Of a stretch of DNA of 64,000 nt, positions 44,206 through 53,326 are shown piece by piece. The translations under genes were made by a program, and so were the position numbers. The notes below the pieces were generated by a model, which made no database searches, was not told the origin of the DNA, and saw only the letters and a program-made list of their open reading frames with translations. The stretch is from assembly GCF_013177735.1 (NCBI RefSeq), contig NZ_WOEZ01000092.1:1-64000 (forward strand). Reading direction: 5' to 3'. Position 1 is the stretch's first letter, and each line of letters starts with the position of its first letter. The DNA is from Paraburkholderia elongata (GTDB lineage Bacteria > Pseudomonadota > Gammaproteobacteria > Burkholderiales > Burkholderiaceae).

Positions 44206-45390
44206 ATGGCTGAAGCATATATCGTTGCCGCAGTGCGTACCGCTGGCGGTCGACGCAATAGCCGCCTATCGGGTTGGCATCCTGTCGACCTCGCCGCCCA
44301 GGTTCTTGATGCGCTGATCGATCGCTCCGAAGCCGATCCGGCGATGGTCGACGATGTGATCGTCGGTTGTGTCAGTCAGGTTGGCGAACAATCGATGAAC
44401 GTTGCTCGTAATGCTGTTCTTGCCTCGAAGTTACCGATTTCAGTGCCCGGAACCTCGGTCGACCGGCAGTGCGGTTCATCTCAACAAGCATTGCACTTCG
44501 CCGCTCAGGCCGTCATGTCCGGGACGATGGATGTCGTGATCGCCGCAGGCGTGGAAGTCATGTCGCGTGTGCCGATCGCATCGGCAAATGCGGTGGCAAT
44601 CAAGAGTGGCATGGGCGGGTATATCAGCCCGCGTGTTAGCGAGCGCTACGATCATCGCGAATTTAGTCAGTTTGACGGCGCCGAAATGATCGCAGCGAAG
44701 TACGCATTTTCGCGCGACGACCTCGACCGCTTTGCGCTTCAGAGTCATTTGCGTGCAGCAGAGGCGGTGCGCACGGGACGCTTTTCAGCGGAGATCGAGC
44801 CGGTTCGCGTGACAGCTCGTGATTCGGAAGCCGCAGCCGGCGACGACATGCATGTCATTGACGAGGGTATCCGGTTCGACGCTTCGCTCGACAGCATCGG
44901 CAGCGTAAAACTTCTGCAGGAGGGGGGCCGGATTTCCGCAGCTTCCGCGAGTCAGGTTTGCGACGGCGCGTCTGGTGTGATGGTCGTGAGCGAGCGCGGC
45001 CTGAAGCTGTTGGGCGTCAAGCCGCTGGCGCGCATCCATCACATGTCGGTGTTCGGACACGATCCGGTAATCATGCTGGAAGCACCGATTCCGGCAACGC
45101 AGCGCGCCCTCGCGAAAGCCGGACTGAAAATCTCCGATATCGGCTTGTACGAGGTCAACGAGGCGTTTGCGCCCATCCCACTCGCATGGCTGAAGCAGCT
45201 TGATGCGGATCCGGCCCGCCTGAATGTCAACGGGGGGGCGATCTCGCTTGGGCACCCGCTCGGCGCATCGGGTACGAAACTGATGACCACACTCATTTAC
45301 GCGCTGGAACAGCGCGGCGAGCGCTATGGCCTCCAGACGATGTGCGAAGGTGGCGGCATGGCCAATGTGACGATCGTCGAGCGGCTCTGA
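44206..45390 (+). CDS. Thiolase, thiolase 2 (steroid-thiolase-like)
   Basis: Protein of 394 aa; ATG 44206 with GAGAGG 5 nt upstream. Catalytic C89 (VDRQCGSSQQALHFAAQAVM), H350 (GGAISLGHPLGASG) and C380 (TMCEGGG). The VDRQCGSSQQALHFAAQAVMSG segment is typical of the thiolase group that includes FadA5/FadA6-like enzymes for cyclic side chains. It is closely similar to the thiolase cut off at the right edge of the window. Alone on its strand, with its own box. Confidence 0.93.
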   Translation: MAEAYIVAAVRTAGGRRNSRLSGWHPVDLAAQVLDALIDRSEADPAMVDDVIVGCVSQVGEQSMNVARNAVLASKLPISVPGTSVDRQCGSSQQALHFAAQAVMSGTMDVVIAAGVEVMSRVPIASANAVAIKSGMGGYISPRVSERYDHREFSQFDGAEMIAAKYAFSRDDLDRFALQSHLRAAEAVRTGRFSAEIEPVRVTARDSEAAAGDDMHVIDEGIRFDASLDSIGSVKLLQEGGRISAASASQVCDGASGVMVVSERGLKLLGVKPLARIHHMSVFGHDPVIMLEAPIPATQRALAKAGLKISDIGLYEVNEAFAPIPLAWLKQLDADPARLNVNGGAISLGHPLGASGTKLMTTLIYALEQRGERYGLQTMCEGGGMANVTIVERL

Positions 45391-45737
45391 TCGTCGTCAA
45401 AGTCGCACAGCACGGTCATCTCGACGAGCAGCTCGTTGGCCAATCGAAGCGAGCGCAGCGTATGCGGTATCGACCGGGCGGTCTCGGCGATGATCGCAGC
45501 GTCAGGAGTATCACTCTTGGCTTCGCCAGCATGTAGGCAGCGATCGGCAATGCGCCAATGGTGGCGGGTTGGTCGATGGTGAACAGGAGTCGGCTGTGCG
45601 CCTTGAGCCCGACGATGAGGGTACGGAGCTTGACATCATCGTTGGGAAGTGCCTTGTTCTATCCGCGCTTGCCGCTCCGATCGAGCGCGACGGCATGGTA
45701 CTGGCCTTTGCCAAAATCGACACAAACGAAGCGGCTT
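45391..45737 (-). pseudogene. IS110-family transposase remnant
   Basis: On the minus strand CFVCVDFGKGQYHAVALDRS, an in-frame stop, NKALPNDDVKLRTLIVGLKA and LFTIDQPATIGALP follow, then in another frame LHAGEAKSDTPDAAIIAETA and RSIPHTLRSLRLANELLVEM. This is the N-terminal DEDD domain of an IS110 (IS1111/IS111A-like) transposase with an internal deletion of about 40 codons and no C-terminal half. Confidence 0.8.
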
Positions 45738-45786
45738 GAAAAACTTTCACAACCCGATCCGGCGCGAAACCGGCGCAGCATGTTCG

Positions 45787-47403
45787 TCAATTGACTTGAC
45801 GATCTCTGCCGAACCAGTAAGGCTCTCGAAGCGTCCGCCGCAGAATCTTGCCGGACGCATTTCTCGGCAGGGCATTGACGAAATCGATACTCTTTGGAAC
45901 CTTGAACCCCGCGATACGTGCACGGGCGAATTCAATGATACCGTCGGGGTCCGGGGTGACGCCGGGCTTCGGTACGACAATCGCTTTGACCGCCTCGCCC
46001 CATTTTTCATCGGGTACGCCGATCACGGCCACTTCGACGACATGCGGATGCCCGTAAATCGCGTTCTCGACCTCGGCAGGATAGACGTTTTCGGCGCCCG
46101 AGATGATCATGTCCTTCACGCGATCGTGGATGTAGAGATAGCCGTCTTCATCCAGGTAGCCGGCATCGCCGGTTCTCAACCAACCTTGAGCGTCGACGAC
46201 CGCGTCGGTGGCTTCCGAATTGCGCCAGTAGCCGGCCATGTTCGCCGCCGAGCGCGTCACGACTTCGCCGACAGTGTTCGGTGGTAGCGCGTTTCCGTGC
46301 GAATCGACGATGCTGATCTCGACCCCCGGCATTGGCAAGCCGGCGCCCCGCATGCGCGCGTTGCCGGAAAGGTGGTGATCCTCGGGTGGCAGATACACGA
46401 TGGTGCCGGACGTTTCGGTCATTCCATACTGCTGACAGAACGCGCACTCGAACAGTTTGATGCACTCGCGCAGTAGCTCGATCGGCATAGGAGATGCACC
46501 GTAGAGAATGCATTTCAGCGCGGAATAGTCGATGTCGCGCGCCCTTGGCGACCGTGCGACCAGCTGCAACGCTGCCGGCACCATGAACAGCTGTGAAATC
46601 CGGTCACGCTCGACACAGTCGAGCACTTTTTCAGGATCGAACTCGCGCAGGATGATGCTCTTCACACCATGGTAGAGCCCGATGACTCCCCACACGGTTC
46701 CGCCGACATGGGCGACGGGCATTGCGACAAGACTGATGTCATCAGGTTTCCACGCGAACCACGACAATCGTGCCCTGGCCGCCGCGCGACGTCCTCGAAG
46801 CAGATTTGCGTGGGTGAGCATCACCCCTTTCGGCCTTCCGGTGGTTCCGGACGTATAGAGTTGCAACGCGACATCATGCTCGTCGACGCAGAGGTCGACT
46901 TCATCGCCCGAGGCTGTATCGCGCCAGGTCTCGAAGAGTTCGTGAGGCGATAAACAGGGCTGGTCCATCGCGATTACTTTGGGACGTCGCTTGAGGCCGG
47001 ACAAGGCCTGCTCGACCTGGGACATGGTCTCCGCTCCGATGAAAACGATCGATGCGCCGCAATCCTCGATGATAAAAGCCATTTCCGCCGGCGTGAGCCG
47101 CCAGCCGACGGGCGTCAGCACGACGCCCGCTTTCGCGGCGCCAAACACGAGTTCGAAGTATTGGTCACTGTTCTTGCCCACGTATGCAATGCGATCGGCC
47201 CGTTTCGCGCCTGCGACGGCCAGCGCGTGCGCGACCTGGTTCGAATGCCGGTTGAATTCATGGTAGCTTGTCTCTCTTCCCTCGAAGCTCATGGCGACGG
47301 ACGTCGGACGCAAGCGCGCGTAGTGGCGGGCGATAGCGCCCAGCGTTGGCATCGAATCGAAGTCGGTCATCGGATTCGCGGATGGTTGCGTGCAGGTTAC
47401 CAA
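45787..47403 (-). CDS. Acyl-CoA ligase (AMP-forming), ligase 2
   Basis: Paralogue of ligase 1, 538 aa if translation starts at TTG 47403, which follows CCGGAG by 6 nt; the alternative ATG 47370 (MTDFDSMPTLG) gives a 527-aa protein whose N-terminus aligns well with ligase 1. Motifs: LQLYTSGTTGRPKGVMLTHA, QQYGMTETSG, LRTGDAGYLDEDGYLYIHDR, VKDMIISGAENVYPAEVEN, NASGKILRR. It lies 45 bp downstream of the MalT-type regulator gene on the same strand and is probably co-transcribed with it, so the regulator and one activating enzyme share the box 2 promoter at 50210-50265. Confidence 0.92.
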   Translation of the reverse strand: MVTCTQPSANPMTDFDSMPTLGAIARHYARLRPTSVAMSFEGRETSYHEFNRHSNQVAHALAVAGAKRADRIAYVGKNSDQYFELVFGAAKAGVVLTPVGWRLTPAEMAFIIEDCGASIVFIGAETMSQVEQALSGLKRRPKVIAMDQPCLSPHELFETWRDTASGDEVDLCVDEHDVALQLYTSGTTGRPKGVMLTHANLLRGRRAAARARLSWFAWKPDDISLVAMPVAHVGGTVWGVIGLYHGVKSIILREFDPEKVLDCVERDRISQLFMVPAALQLVARSPRARDIDYSALKCILYGASPMPIELLRECIKLFECAFCQQYGMTETSGTIVYLPPEDHHLSGNARMRGAGLPMPGVEISIVDSHGNALPPNTVGEVVTRSAANMAGYWRNSEATDAVVDAQGWLRTGDAGYLDEDGYLYIHDRVKDMIISGAENVYPAEVENAIYGHPHVVEVAVIGVPDEKWGEAVKAIVVPKPGVTPDPDGIIEFARARIAGFKVPKSIDFVNALPRNASGKILRRTLREPYWFGRDRQVN

Positions 47404-47448
47404 TGGTTTCTCCGGAGGGGCGGCATCGCATCTTGCGGCGCGCCGGGC

Positions 47449-50139
47449 TCAGCGCATCAGACCGAGCTTGCGCGCGATCGCGATGGCTTGGGTGCGGCTG
47501 CGAGCATTCAACTTGCTGTTGATATTGCGCAAGTGGGTGCGAATCGTGCTGTCGGAAACGAAGAGGTTTTCCGCCATGGCGGCGTTGGAGTAGCCTTCCG
47601 CAAGCAATTGCAAGACCCGCAATTCCTTGCGTGTCAGCGGCTCCAGCAAGCCGCCGGGGCAACGCGACGAAGGGGGCGGTGCTTCGGCCGCGGGTGACGG
47701 ATTGAGCGCATGCAGGAGTCGCTGCACATACTCGGCGAGCACGGGCGTGTTGCGTTGGCTCCCGCTGCCTTGCGTTGCGTCGAGACAGCGCTCGAGTAAG
47801 GGGATCAGCACTGCACCCTCGTCCAGAATCGAGCGCACGAACCCTTCGTGACACATGTGATGCAATACGGGCATCGCCATCTCAACGGCACCTTGCGTCA
47901 TGCCGTTGCGCTGCAGTGCGATCGCCGAAAGGAGACGCAGTTTGAGAGCGCGAATGCCCCGCTCCGATTGTTGCGCTTCGGCAAGTACCGGCTCAAGCTG
48001 CTGCAGCGCGACAGCCGGATCACCGAATAGCATTTCCCAGCGCGCGCGTCCGATCACGACATCTTCGACGTCGTTGGCCGGCAGGCTCAGCCGCGCGACA
48101 CGCCGCCACAGAGCAGTGTCGTCGCTTCGGTCGAGTTCCTCACGCGAAAAATCCGCGTAGCCCTGCAGCAACAACAGCCGGGCGCGTTCGAGCCTCGACG
48201 ACGCGACGACACGTGCCAACTGGCGTTCAACGCCGAGGTATTCCAGTTCGGTTAGAAATTGTAACGAACGGTCGACATCACCCCGCTGGAATGCAATCCG
48301 AGAGCGCATCCGGTAGCCCATGATGATGTGATCTGGGAGGCCGACGTCACGCGCCAGCGGCAGATAGACGCTAAGCAGATGCTCGGCCTCCTGGACGTTG
48401 TTGGCCTCGTAGACCGAGGCCGCGTAGGGCACACCAGCCCATGCGTTACCGCTGGTCAGGTTGTATGAGAACGCGGAGGTCGACCCGATTGCGATGCGAA
48501 ACCGTGCCGTCGCGTCACGCAGGCGTCCGAGCTGTAGATCGACGAGTCCTTCTGTCGATTCCGTATGCATACGAACGAACACGCCCTTGTTCTGCACGCG
48601 CCGCGCGGTGTCGAGCAGGCGGTGCGCTTCGCGATGATGGCCGAGGACCGAAACGATATGGCCCATCGAATTGCACAGCACACCATCAGCAAACGCATTG
48701 ATCGACGGCAGTTTATCGAGGCATTGCTGGCCGAGAGTGTAGCCGTCCTCGAACCGATCCATCATCGCGAGCAACATCGGGCGTTGACCGTTGACATGTG
48801 CGCGTACCTGTGGGTCCTGACTTTCAGCGCAACGTGATCGATCCAGCAGCTCCATCGCCTGACGAGGTCCCTTGGTGAATGCCAATGCCCAAACCGCGAT
48901 GACCTGCAAACACGGGTACATGAGCAGCTCGCGTGGCTGGAACGCTTCGAACCAGCGTGCCAGCAACCGCATGCGACCTTGCTCCAGAAAATGATCGACA
49001 TGTTGTGCGAGCAGCGATAGCGCATACGGATGATCCGCTCCTTCGATGGCATGGTCGATCGCCGGCACAATTTGATGCCGCTCCTCGTACCAACCGGCGG
49101 CCGCCAGATGGAGGCGCAGAATCTTCTCGGGCTCCTCGCGACGCAATTGCGCGCACAGGTAGTCTGCGAACATGCTGTGATAACGCCAGGTGCGATCCTC
49201 TCCGCCGGCGGGAATGAGGAAAAGGTTGGTGCTCACCAGCCGATCCAGTATGTGGTCCGCATCCAGTCTCGGATTCAGGGCCTGGCACAGGGAGGGATTG
49301 AGCTGCCGCAGGATGCTGGTTCGCAGCAGGAACTCGCGGATCTCCGTGGACTGATACGCCAGCACGTCTTCCGCGAGATAAGCTGCCATGTCGCGGTGCG
49401 AGCCCGAAAAGCGCTCGATGAAGTCGCTCTGTGCGCCATGACGCGCGAGCGAGACTGCCGCGAGCGATAGCGCCGCTGCCCAGCCCTCGGTTTTTTGGTG
49501 CAGGCGCATCACGTCACCGCGTGACGGTGGCTGCTTCAGTCGTAGTTCGAACAATTGCTGCGTATCGTCCGGCGAAAAGCGCAGATCCTCGGTATCGATC
49601 TCGAGCATTACACCCTGAACACGCAGACGCGCAGTGCCGATATCGGGCTCGGCTCGCGTACCGATAACGACCTGGCAGTTGCGAGGCAGATGTTCGATCA
49701 GCTCGCGCACCAGACCGATGACAGATAGTTCGACGAGTTTCTCGAAGTCGTCGAGGAACAACGTGAAGGCGGTGACTTCGCGAGATATCGCCTGCAGGAT
49801 TTCCAGCGGTGTGGCCGACGGAAGTTCATCGAAACCGGACAGCACGATCGCCGTACGCAGGCAGTTGATGAAGCGTGGTAGGTCGTTGTCGGCGCGCTCG
49901 AGTGTGAGCCACGCGGTATGAATATTCGCGTGATCAAGGTGGTTGCGGGCCTGAGCCATTGCTGTCGTCTTCCCGAAACCCGCTGGCGCGCGAACCAGGA
50001 TCAGTTTAGCGCGGGTATGCTCGATCCGCTGACACACAGCGGCGCGCGGAACTTCGTAGCTGGCCGATTTGGCTGACAGGGTCCTGCTGAAGGGTTCGGG
50101 CGCTACGGGGAGCGTAGAGAACGAGACTGACGCATTCAT
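47449..50139 (-). CDS. MalT/LAL-type LuxR transcriptional activator
   Basis: Regulator of 896 aa; ATG 50139 is preferred (GAGGG 9 nt upstream) over a TTG five codons earlier. Architecture: STAND-type NTPase at the N-terminus with Walker A RAPAGFGKTT (about 50-60) and FTLFLDDFEKL as Walker B; a long TPR-like central part; C-terminal GerE helix-turn-helix LTRKELRVLQLLAEGYSNAA, then FVSDSTIRTHLRNINSKLNA. Such proteins are activators that need ATP and an inducer. It is the only LuxR-type protein in the window and the -42.5 position of box 1 fits an activator with this DNA-binding domain, so it is the leading candidate for the catabolic regulon. It is itself preceded by box 2. Confidence 0.92.
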   Translation of the reverse strand: MNASVSFSTLPVAPEPFSRTLSAKSASYEVPRAAVCQRIEHTRAKLILVRAPAGFGKTTAMAQARNHLDHANIHTAWLTLERADNDLPRFINCLRTAIVLSGFDELPSATPLEILQAISREVTAFTLFLDDFEKLVELSVIGLVRELIEHLPRNCQVVIGTRAEPDIGTARLRVQGVMLEIDTEDLRFSPDDTQQLFELRLKQPPSRGDVMRLHQKTEGWAAALSLAAVSLARHGAQSDFIERFSGSHRDMAAYLAEDVLAYQSTEIREFLLRTSILRQLNPSLCQALNPRLDADHILDRLVSTNLFLIPAGGEDRTWRYHSMFADYLCAQLRREEPEKILRLHLAAAGWYEERHQIVPAIDHAIEGADHPYALSLLAQHVDHFLEQGRMRLLARWFEAFQPRELLMYPCLQVIAVWALAFTKGPRQAMELLDRSRCAESQDPQVRAHVNGQRPMLLAMMDRFEDGYTLGQQCLDKLPSINAFADGVLCNSMGHIVSVLGHHREAHRLLDTARRVQNKGVFVRMHTESTEGLVDLQLGRLRDATARFRIAIGSTSAFSYNLTSGNAWAGVPYAASVYEANNVQEAEHLLSVYLPLARDVGLPDHIIMGYRMRSRIAFQRGDVDRSLQFLTELEYLGVERQLARVVASSRLERARLLLLQGYADFSREELDRSDDTALWRRVARLSLPANDVEDVVIGRARWEMLFGDPAVALQQLEPVLAEAQQSERGIRALKLRLLSAIALQRNGMTQGAVEMAMPVLHHMCHEGFVRSILDEGAVLIPLLERCLDATQGSGSQRNTPVLAEYVQRLLHALNPSPAAEAPPPSSRCPGGLLEPLTRKELRVLQLLAEGYSNAAMAENLFVSDSTIRTHLRNINSKLNARSRTQAIAIARKLGLMR

Positions 50140-50173
50140 CACAGGCACCCTCAATGTGAATATCGACCGCGTG

Positions 50174-50195
50174 ACCTGATGGTGATTTCTCAGGT
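50174..50195. promoter_or_regulatory. lux-box-like inverted repeat in the LuxR leader
   Basis: ACCTGA (50174-50179), 10 nt, TCAGGT (50190-50195). The arms resemble the lux box (ACCTG-N10-CAGGT), but the spacing between those 5-mers is 12 instead of 10. It lies between the predicted start of transcription and the start codon of the regulator, a place suited to feedback repression. Confidence 0.45.
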
Positions 50196-50209
50196 GAGTC
50201 GTGAAAAAA

Positions 50210-50265
50210 AATATAAGCGTCGCTGGGCCTGTCGACTAGGCATGAAGGACGGATTTCACTCGTCC
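50210..50265 (-). promoter_or_regulatory. Box 2 promoter of the LuxR-type regulator
   Basis: On the minus strand GGACGAGTGAAATCC (50265-50251), 11 nt, CTAGTCG (50239-50233), then TATATT (50215-50210) as -10, 35 nt after the box. All three parts match the azoR promoter. Confidence 0.7.
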
Positions 50266-50374
50266 AGAAATGGTGGGAATCTGTGGTTGTTCGTTCAGGA
50301 CGCCAGGAATGTCCTCGGTCGGGCTGCCCATCGCTTTGCGGGGCCTCGGCGAGGCGATGATTGTCGCCGGTTGT

Positions 50375-50430
50375 GGACGAGTGAAATCCAGGCAGGGCAG
50401 CTAATCGTCGAACACGGCGTTGGATAACAT
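50375..50430 (+). promoter_or_regulatory. Box 2 promoter of azoR
   Basis: GGACGAGTGAAATCC (50375-50389), 11 nt, CTAATCG (50401-50407), then TAACAT (50425-50430) 35 nt after the box. It forms a perfect 15-bp inverted repeat with the divergent copy at 50251-50265. Confidence 0.7.
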
Positions 50431-50629
50431 GTCCCCACGCGCTGCGTATGTGGTGATTCATTGTGGTTGCGCCATCGGGCCTTTCGGAAAAAGACACTGG
50501 CCACCCGTCGCAGGCGAGAGATGTGCAAGCTTTCCAGATCAACGCCGGCCTTTCGGAACTACATCGTGAACTGGTCAATGCCGGTGCCGGGATGACATTG
50601 CACTATTCAATTTTATGGAGTCTCCATTT

Positions 50630-51244
50630 ATGACGACGCTACTTCACATCGACAGCAGTATCCGAAGCACGGGTTCCGTTTCACGTCAGCTCACGGCCGA
50701 ATTTGTGAGCAAATGGACGATTGCCCGGCCTGGTGATACGGTCGTCGCGCGCGATCTGGCTCGCGATCCCGTCCCGCATCTGACCGAGCAGATGATGGGT
50801 GCCTTTTTCACACCGGCCGACTCGCGGTCGCCCGAGCAGGCCAAGACCGTGGCGTTGTCTGACACGCTGGTCGACGAACTGTTCGCTGCCGACGTCATCG
50901 TGATTGGCGTGCCGATGTACAACTTCTCGATCAGCTCGACGCTGAAGGCATGGATCGATCACGTGACTCGTGCGGGCGTGACGTTCCGCTATACCGAAAC
51001 TGCTCCCGTCGGTCTGGTCAGTGGCAAGAAGGTCTATGTCTTCACGGCCAGTGGTGGCGTCTATAGCGAAGGTCCCGCGCAGTCGATGAACTTCCAGGAG
51101 ACGTACCTGCGTGTTGCCCTCGGCTTTATCGGACTGACTGATGTCACCGTCGTGCGCTCGGAAGGACTGGCAATGGGTGAACCGTCAGTCCAAGCCGCGT
51201 TGACTCACAGTGGCCGGATGATCGACGAGTTGGTCTCTGTGTAA
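50630..51244 (+). CDS. azoR: FMN-dependent NADH-azoreductase
   Basis: Flavodoxin-fold protein of 204 aa, ATG 50630 with GGAG 9 nt upstream. Motifs: LLHIDSSIRSTGSVSRQLT (FMN phosphate site), VIGVPMYNFSISSTLKAWID and FTASGGVYSEGP, the AcpD/AzoR signature with MYNF. The usual reaction is two-electron reduction of quinones (and azo dyes), which avoids semiquinones. It shares box 2 with pirin, DoxX and the divergent LuxR-type gene, consistent with a quinone-protection response linked to aromatic catabolism. Confidence 0.92.
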   Translation: MTTLLHIDSSIRSTGSVSRQLTAEFVSKWTIARPGDTVVARDLARDPVPHLTEQMMGAFFTPADSRSPEQAKTVALSDTLVDELFAADVIVIGVPMYNFSISSTLKAWIDHVTRAGVTFRYTETAPVGLVSGKKVYVFTASGGVYSEGPAQSMNFQETYLRVALGFIGLTDVTVVRSEGLAMGEPSVQAALTHSGRMIDELVSV

Positions 51245-51348
51245 AGCGGCAGGCCGTAAATATTCGACGTAGCAGGGGGCGCCGGGTTCCGCAGGCCGAT
51301 GCCGATCCGGGAGGTGGCTGGTTACACGATGGATACGAGGGAAAAGCG

Positions 51349-51607
51349 ATGCCACACATGATTGCCGATCCCCGCATGGCGGAATACTCGTGAGTGGAGA
51401 CCTGTCCGGTCAACTGCATCAGCCCCAGCGCGTCGGACGAGGATTTCGACGGCGCCGAACAGTTGTATGCAAATCCCAACATTTGCATCGATTACGGTGC
51501 CTACCTCGAAGTCTACCTGGCGCTGGGGATCTTTGAAGCGGACTATCTTCCGGAGAAGTGGCGACATTACGCGCAGGTCGATCGCGACTACCTCCGGGCA
51601 AGAGGGC
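51349..51607 (+). pseudogene. Ferredoxin that has lost its cluster cysteines
   Basis: From ATG 51349 the frame reads MPHMIADPRMAEYS, then TGA, then VETCPVNCISPSASDEDFDG, YANPNICIDYGAYLEVYLAL and LPEKWRHYAQVDRDYL. This is a bacterial 7Fe/8Fe ferredoxin in which CIDCGACLEVC has become CIDYGAYLEVY (three Cys to Tyr, TGC to TAC) and the codon before VETC is TGA where Cys is expected. The rest of the fold is well kept, so the loss is recent. It cannot carry two clusters. Confidence 0.8.
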
Positions 51608-51724
51608 GTGAGGATGGTGCTGCCATTGCGCGTTGTGATTGTCGGAACCCGCCCGGCTGCGATGGATGCGGTCGGACACATGTTCGAAACTGACGAGCTA
51701 TCGCCCGAGATCGACGTCTTCTAG
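51608..51724 (+). pseudogene. Ferredoxin-NADP reductase (FprA-like), first 38 codons
   Basis: GTG 51608 starts MRMVLPLRVVIVGTRPAAMD, then GHMFETDELSPEIDVF and a TAG. It resembles the FAD-binding start of FprA-type reductases (VVGSGPAGxYAA...L..EIDVF), but the glycine motif is damaged (GTRPAA). The remainder is missing; the IS701 element begins about 100 bp on. With the ferredoxin it marks a lost electron-transfer pair, as used by P450 or ring oxygenases. Confidence 0.7.
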
Positions 51725-51773
51725 TCTTACCCTCTTATATTTTTGCGGTCTACTCTTTTAGTGAATGGTGCAA

Positions 51774-51812
51774 ACGTTGCGTGAGCCGTAGTGCAAGCAA
51801 GATACGCAACGT
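51774..51812. repeat. 9-bp inverted repeat beside the IS701 transposase
   Basis: ACGTTGCGT (51774-51782) and ACGCAACGT (51804-51812), perfect arms with a 21-nt loop, just past the transposase stop codon. It may be part of the element end or a transcription stop. Confidence 0.4.
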
Positions 51813-51822
51813 AGTGATGGAA

Positions 51823-53139
51823 TCAGGAACGTGGCGTTGTGGGCGCTGGACTGCCGCGTGGGATGTAATCCGGGGGAAGGACAGGCAGCGCGCGTTCAAC
51901 GAAGTTTTTTTTATCGTCGGTACCTGATCCCATCCTGAGTCTGCATGCCATCAGAAACCCATATGCAGCGATACTCAGTGTGGCATGGTTGTGAAAGCCG
52001 CGCCAGCCGCGCCCTTCGTAGTGACCCAGCCCGAACTCCTGTTTTAGATCCTGATAGTCGCGTTCGATACGCCAACGCATCTTCGTCACAAATACGAGTT
52101 GTTCGAGTGTCGCCTCCTCAGGAGCCGTGCTGAGAAAGTATTTGAGCGGCTCTGTATCGCCTTCGGGCCATTCAATGAGCAACCACTCTTCAGCGCGCAG
52201 GGTAGTGCGCCAATAGTCGCGATGAGCGGGACGAACCCGCACGGCGGCAAAGCGTGAGGAGAGTGCCGCGTTGCTGCCCTCTCGCCAGGTTCCGGTTTGC
52301 CAAGCGTTCGCGGGGAATTGCATCGCCAGCGTCTTGACCGCGAGCGGTCCGTGGCCGGGCGCACGGCGCAGCAACGTGGACGGCTTGCCACGCCCACTCC
52401 ACGGCTTGGGGGAAAGGGGCGCCTTACCGGGTTCCCACACCGTGGTGGCGGGGCGAATCCCCACCGCGTATATCAAGCCCAACTCGCTCACGCCATCCCG
52501 AAAGGCCGTCTCATCACCATATCCCGCATCGGCCAGCACGATGCCCGGCGCAATCCCGGATGCAATAGCCTCGCGCAGTTGGGCCAATGCGATCTGTGGT
52601 TTGGTTGCGAAGGCCTGATCGTCGGGAATGCCCGCGCGACGGGCACGTTCCCGATCGTCAATCCATTCCTTGGGCACGTACAGCTGATAGGCGATTGGCA
52701 GGCTGCCGAGTTGCGTCGCGATCGATAAACTCACTGTGACCAGACAGTTGTCCTGTTTCCCGAGCTGACCACAATACTGGCGTGCGACCCCCACCGAGCG
52801 GCGGCCCTTCTTCGGAAAACCTGTGTCGTCAATAATCCAGTAGTAACCGGCCTATTCAGCGGCATGCGCGCCTAGCGCGGGCATCACCCACTCGCGCACC
52901 CGCTGCATGATCGCCTTGTCAGACCACTCTGCCTTGGCAACAAAATGGTGGAGCGACTGATGCTTCGCACTTGCGTGAAGCGGATCAATATGCGCGGCCA
53001 TCGGCTCGACGCTCTTTCGTGACAGCGGCAACACCAGGCCAGAACAGTAGCCTTTAAGGCCGGCGTGGCGATCAGCGTGTCCTAACTCGTGGGCCAGATG
53101 GTTGAGATACGCTTCAAATTCATCGATATCTTCTGTCAT
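51823..53139 (-). pseudogene. IS701-family transposase with an amber codon
   Basis: The N-terminal part (53139-52852) starts MTEDIDEFEAYLNHLAHELG and contains KGYCSGLVLPLSRKSVEPMA and LHHFVAKAEWSD. TAG at 52852-52854 stops it, but the same frame goes on at once: GYYWIIDDTGFPKKGRRSVG (first Asp of the DDE triad), APGIVLADAGYGDETAFRDG (second Asp) and TKMRWRIERDYQDLKQEFGL (Glu). Apart from this one nonsense codon the 438-codon gene looks complete, so inactivation is recent or read-through is possible. Confidence 0.85.
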
Positions 53140-53282
53140 TGCGATCGCCCGGAGTCTATATTAGTTCATAGTGCCAGGTATTTATTTTTATTGACACGGT
53201 AAGAATAGAGAAATGCGCAAGTACGCCCTGGACAACGCGGCTGGCTGAAGGCATTTCACGGGTTGATCGCAGTTGGTGTGAA

Positions 53283-53326
53283 TTCGTCTGTTCCGACGAT
53301 GACGTGGCGGTGCCAAGCTCCATAAT
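53283..53326 (+). promoter_or_regulatory. Box 1 promoter with no catabolic gene behind it
   Basis: TTCGTCTGTTCCGACGAT (53283-53300), then 20 nt, then CATAAT (53321-53326). The next plausible gene is the 60-aa membrane protein at 53535. It may be the former promoter of a gene displaced by insertions. Confidence 0.6.
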
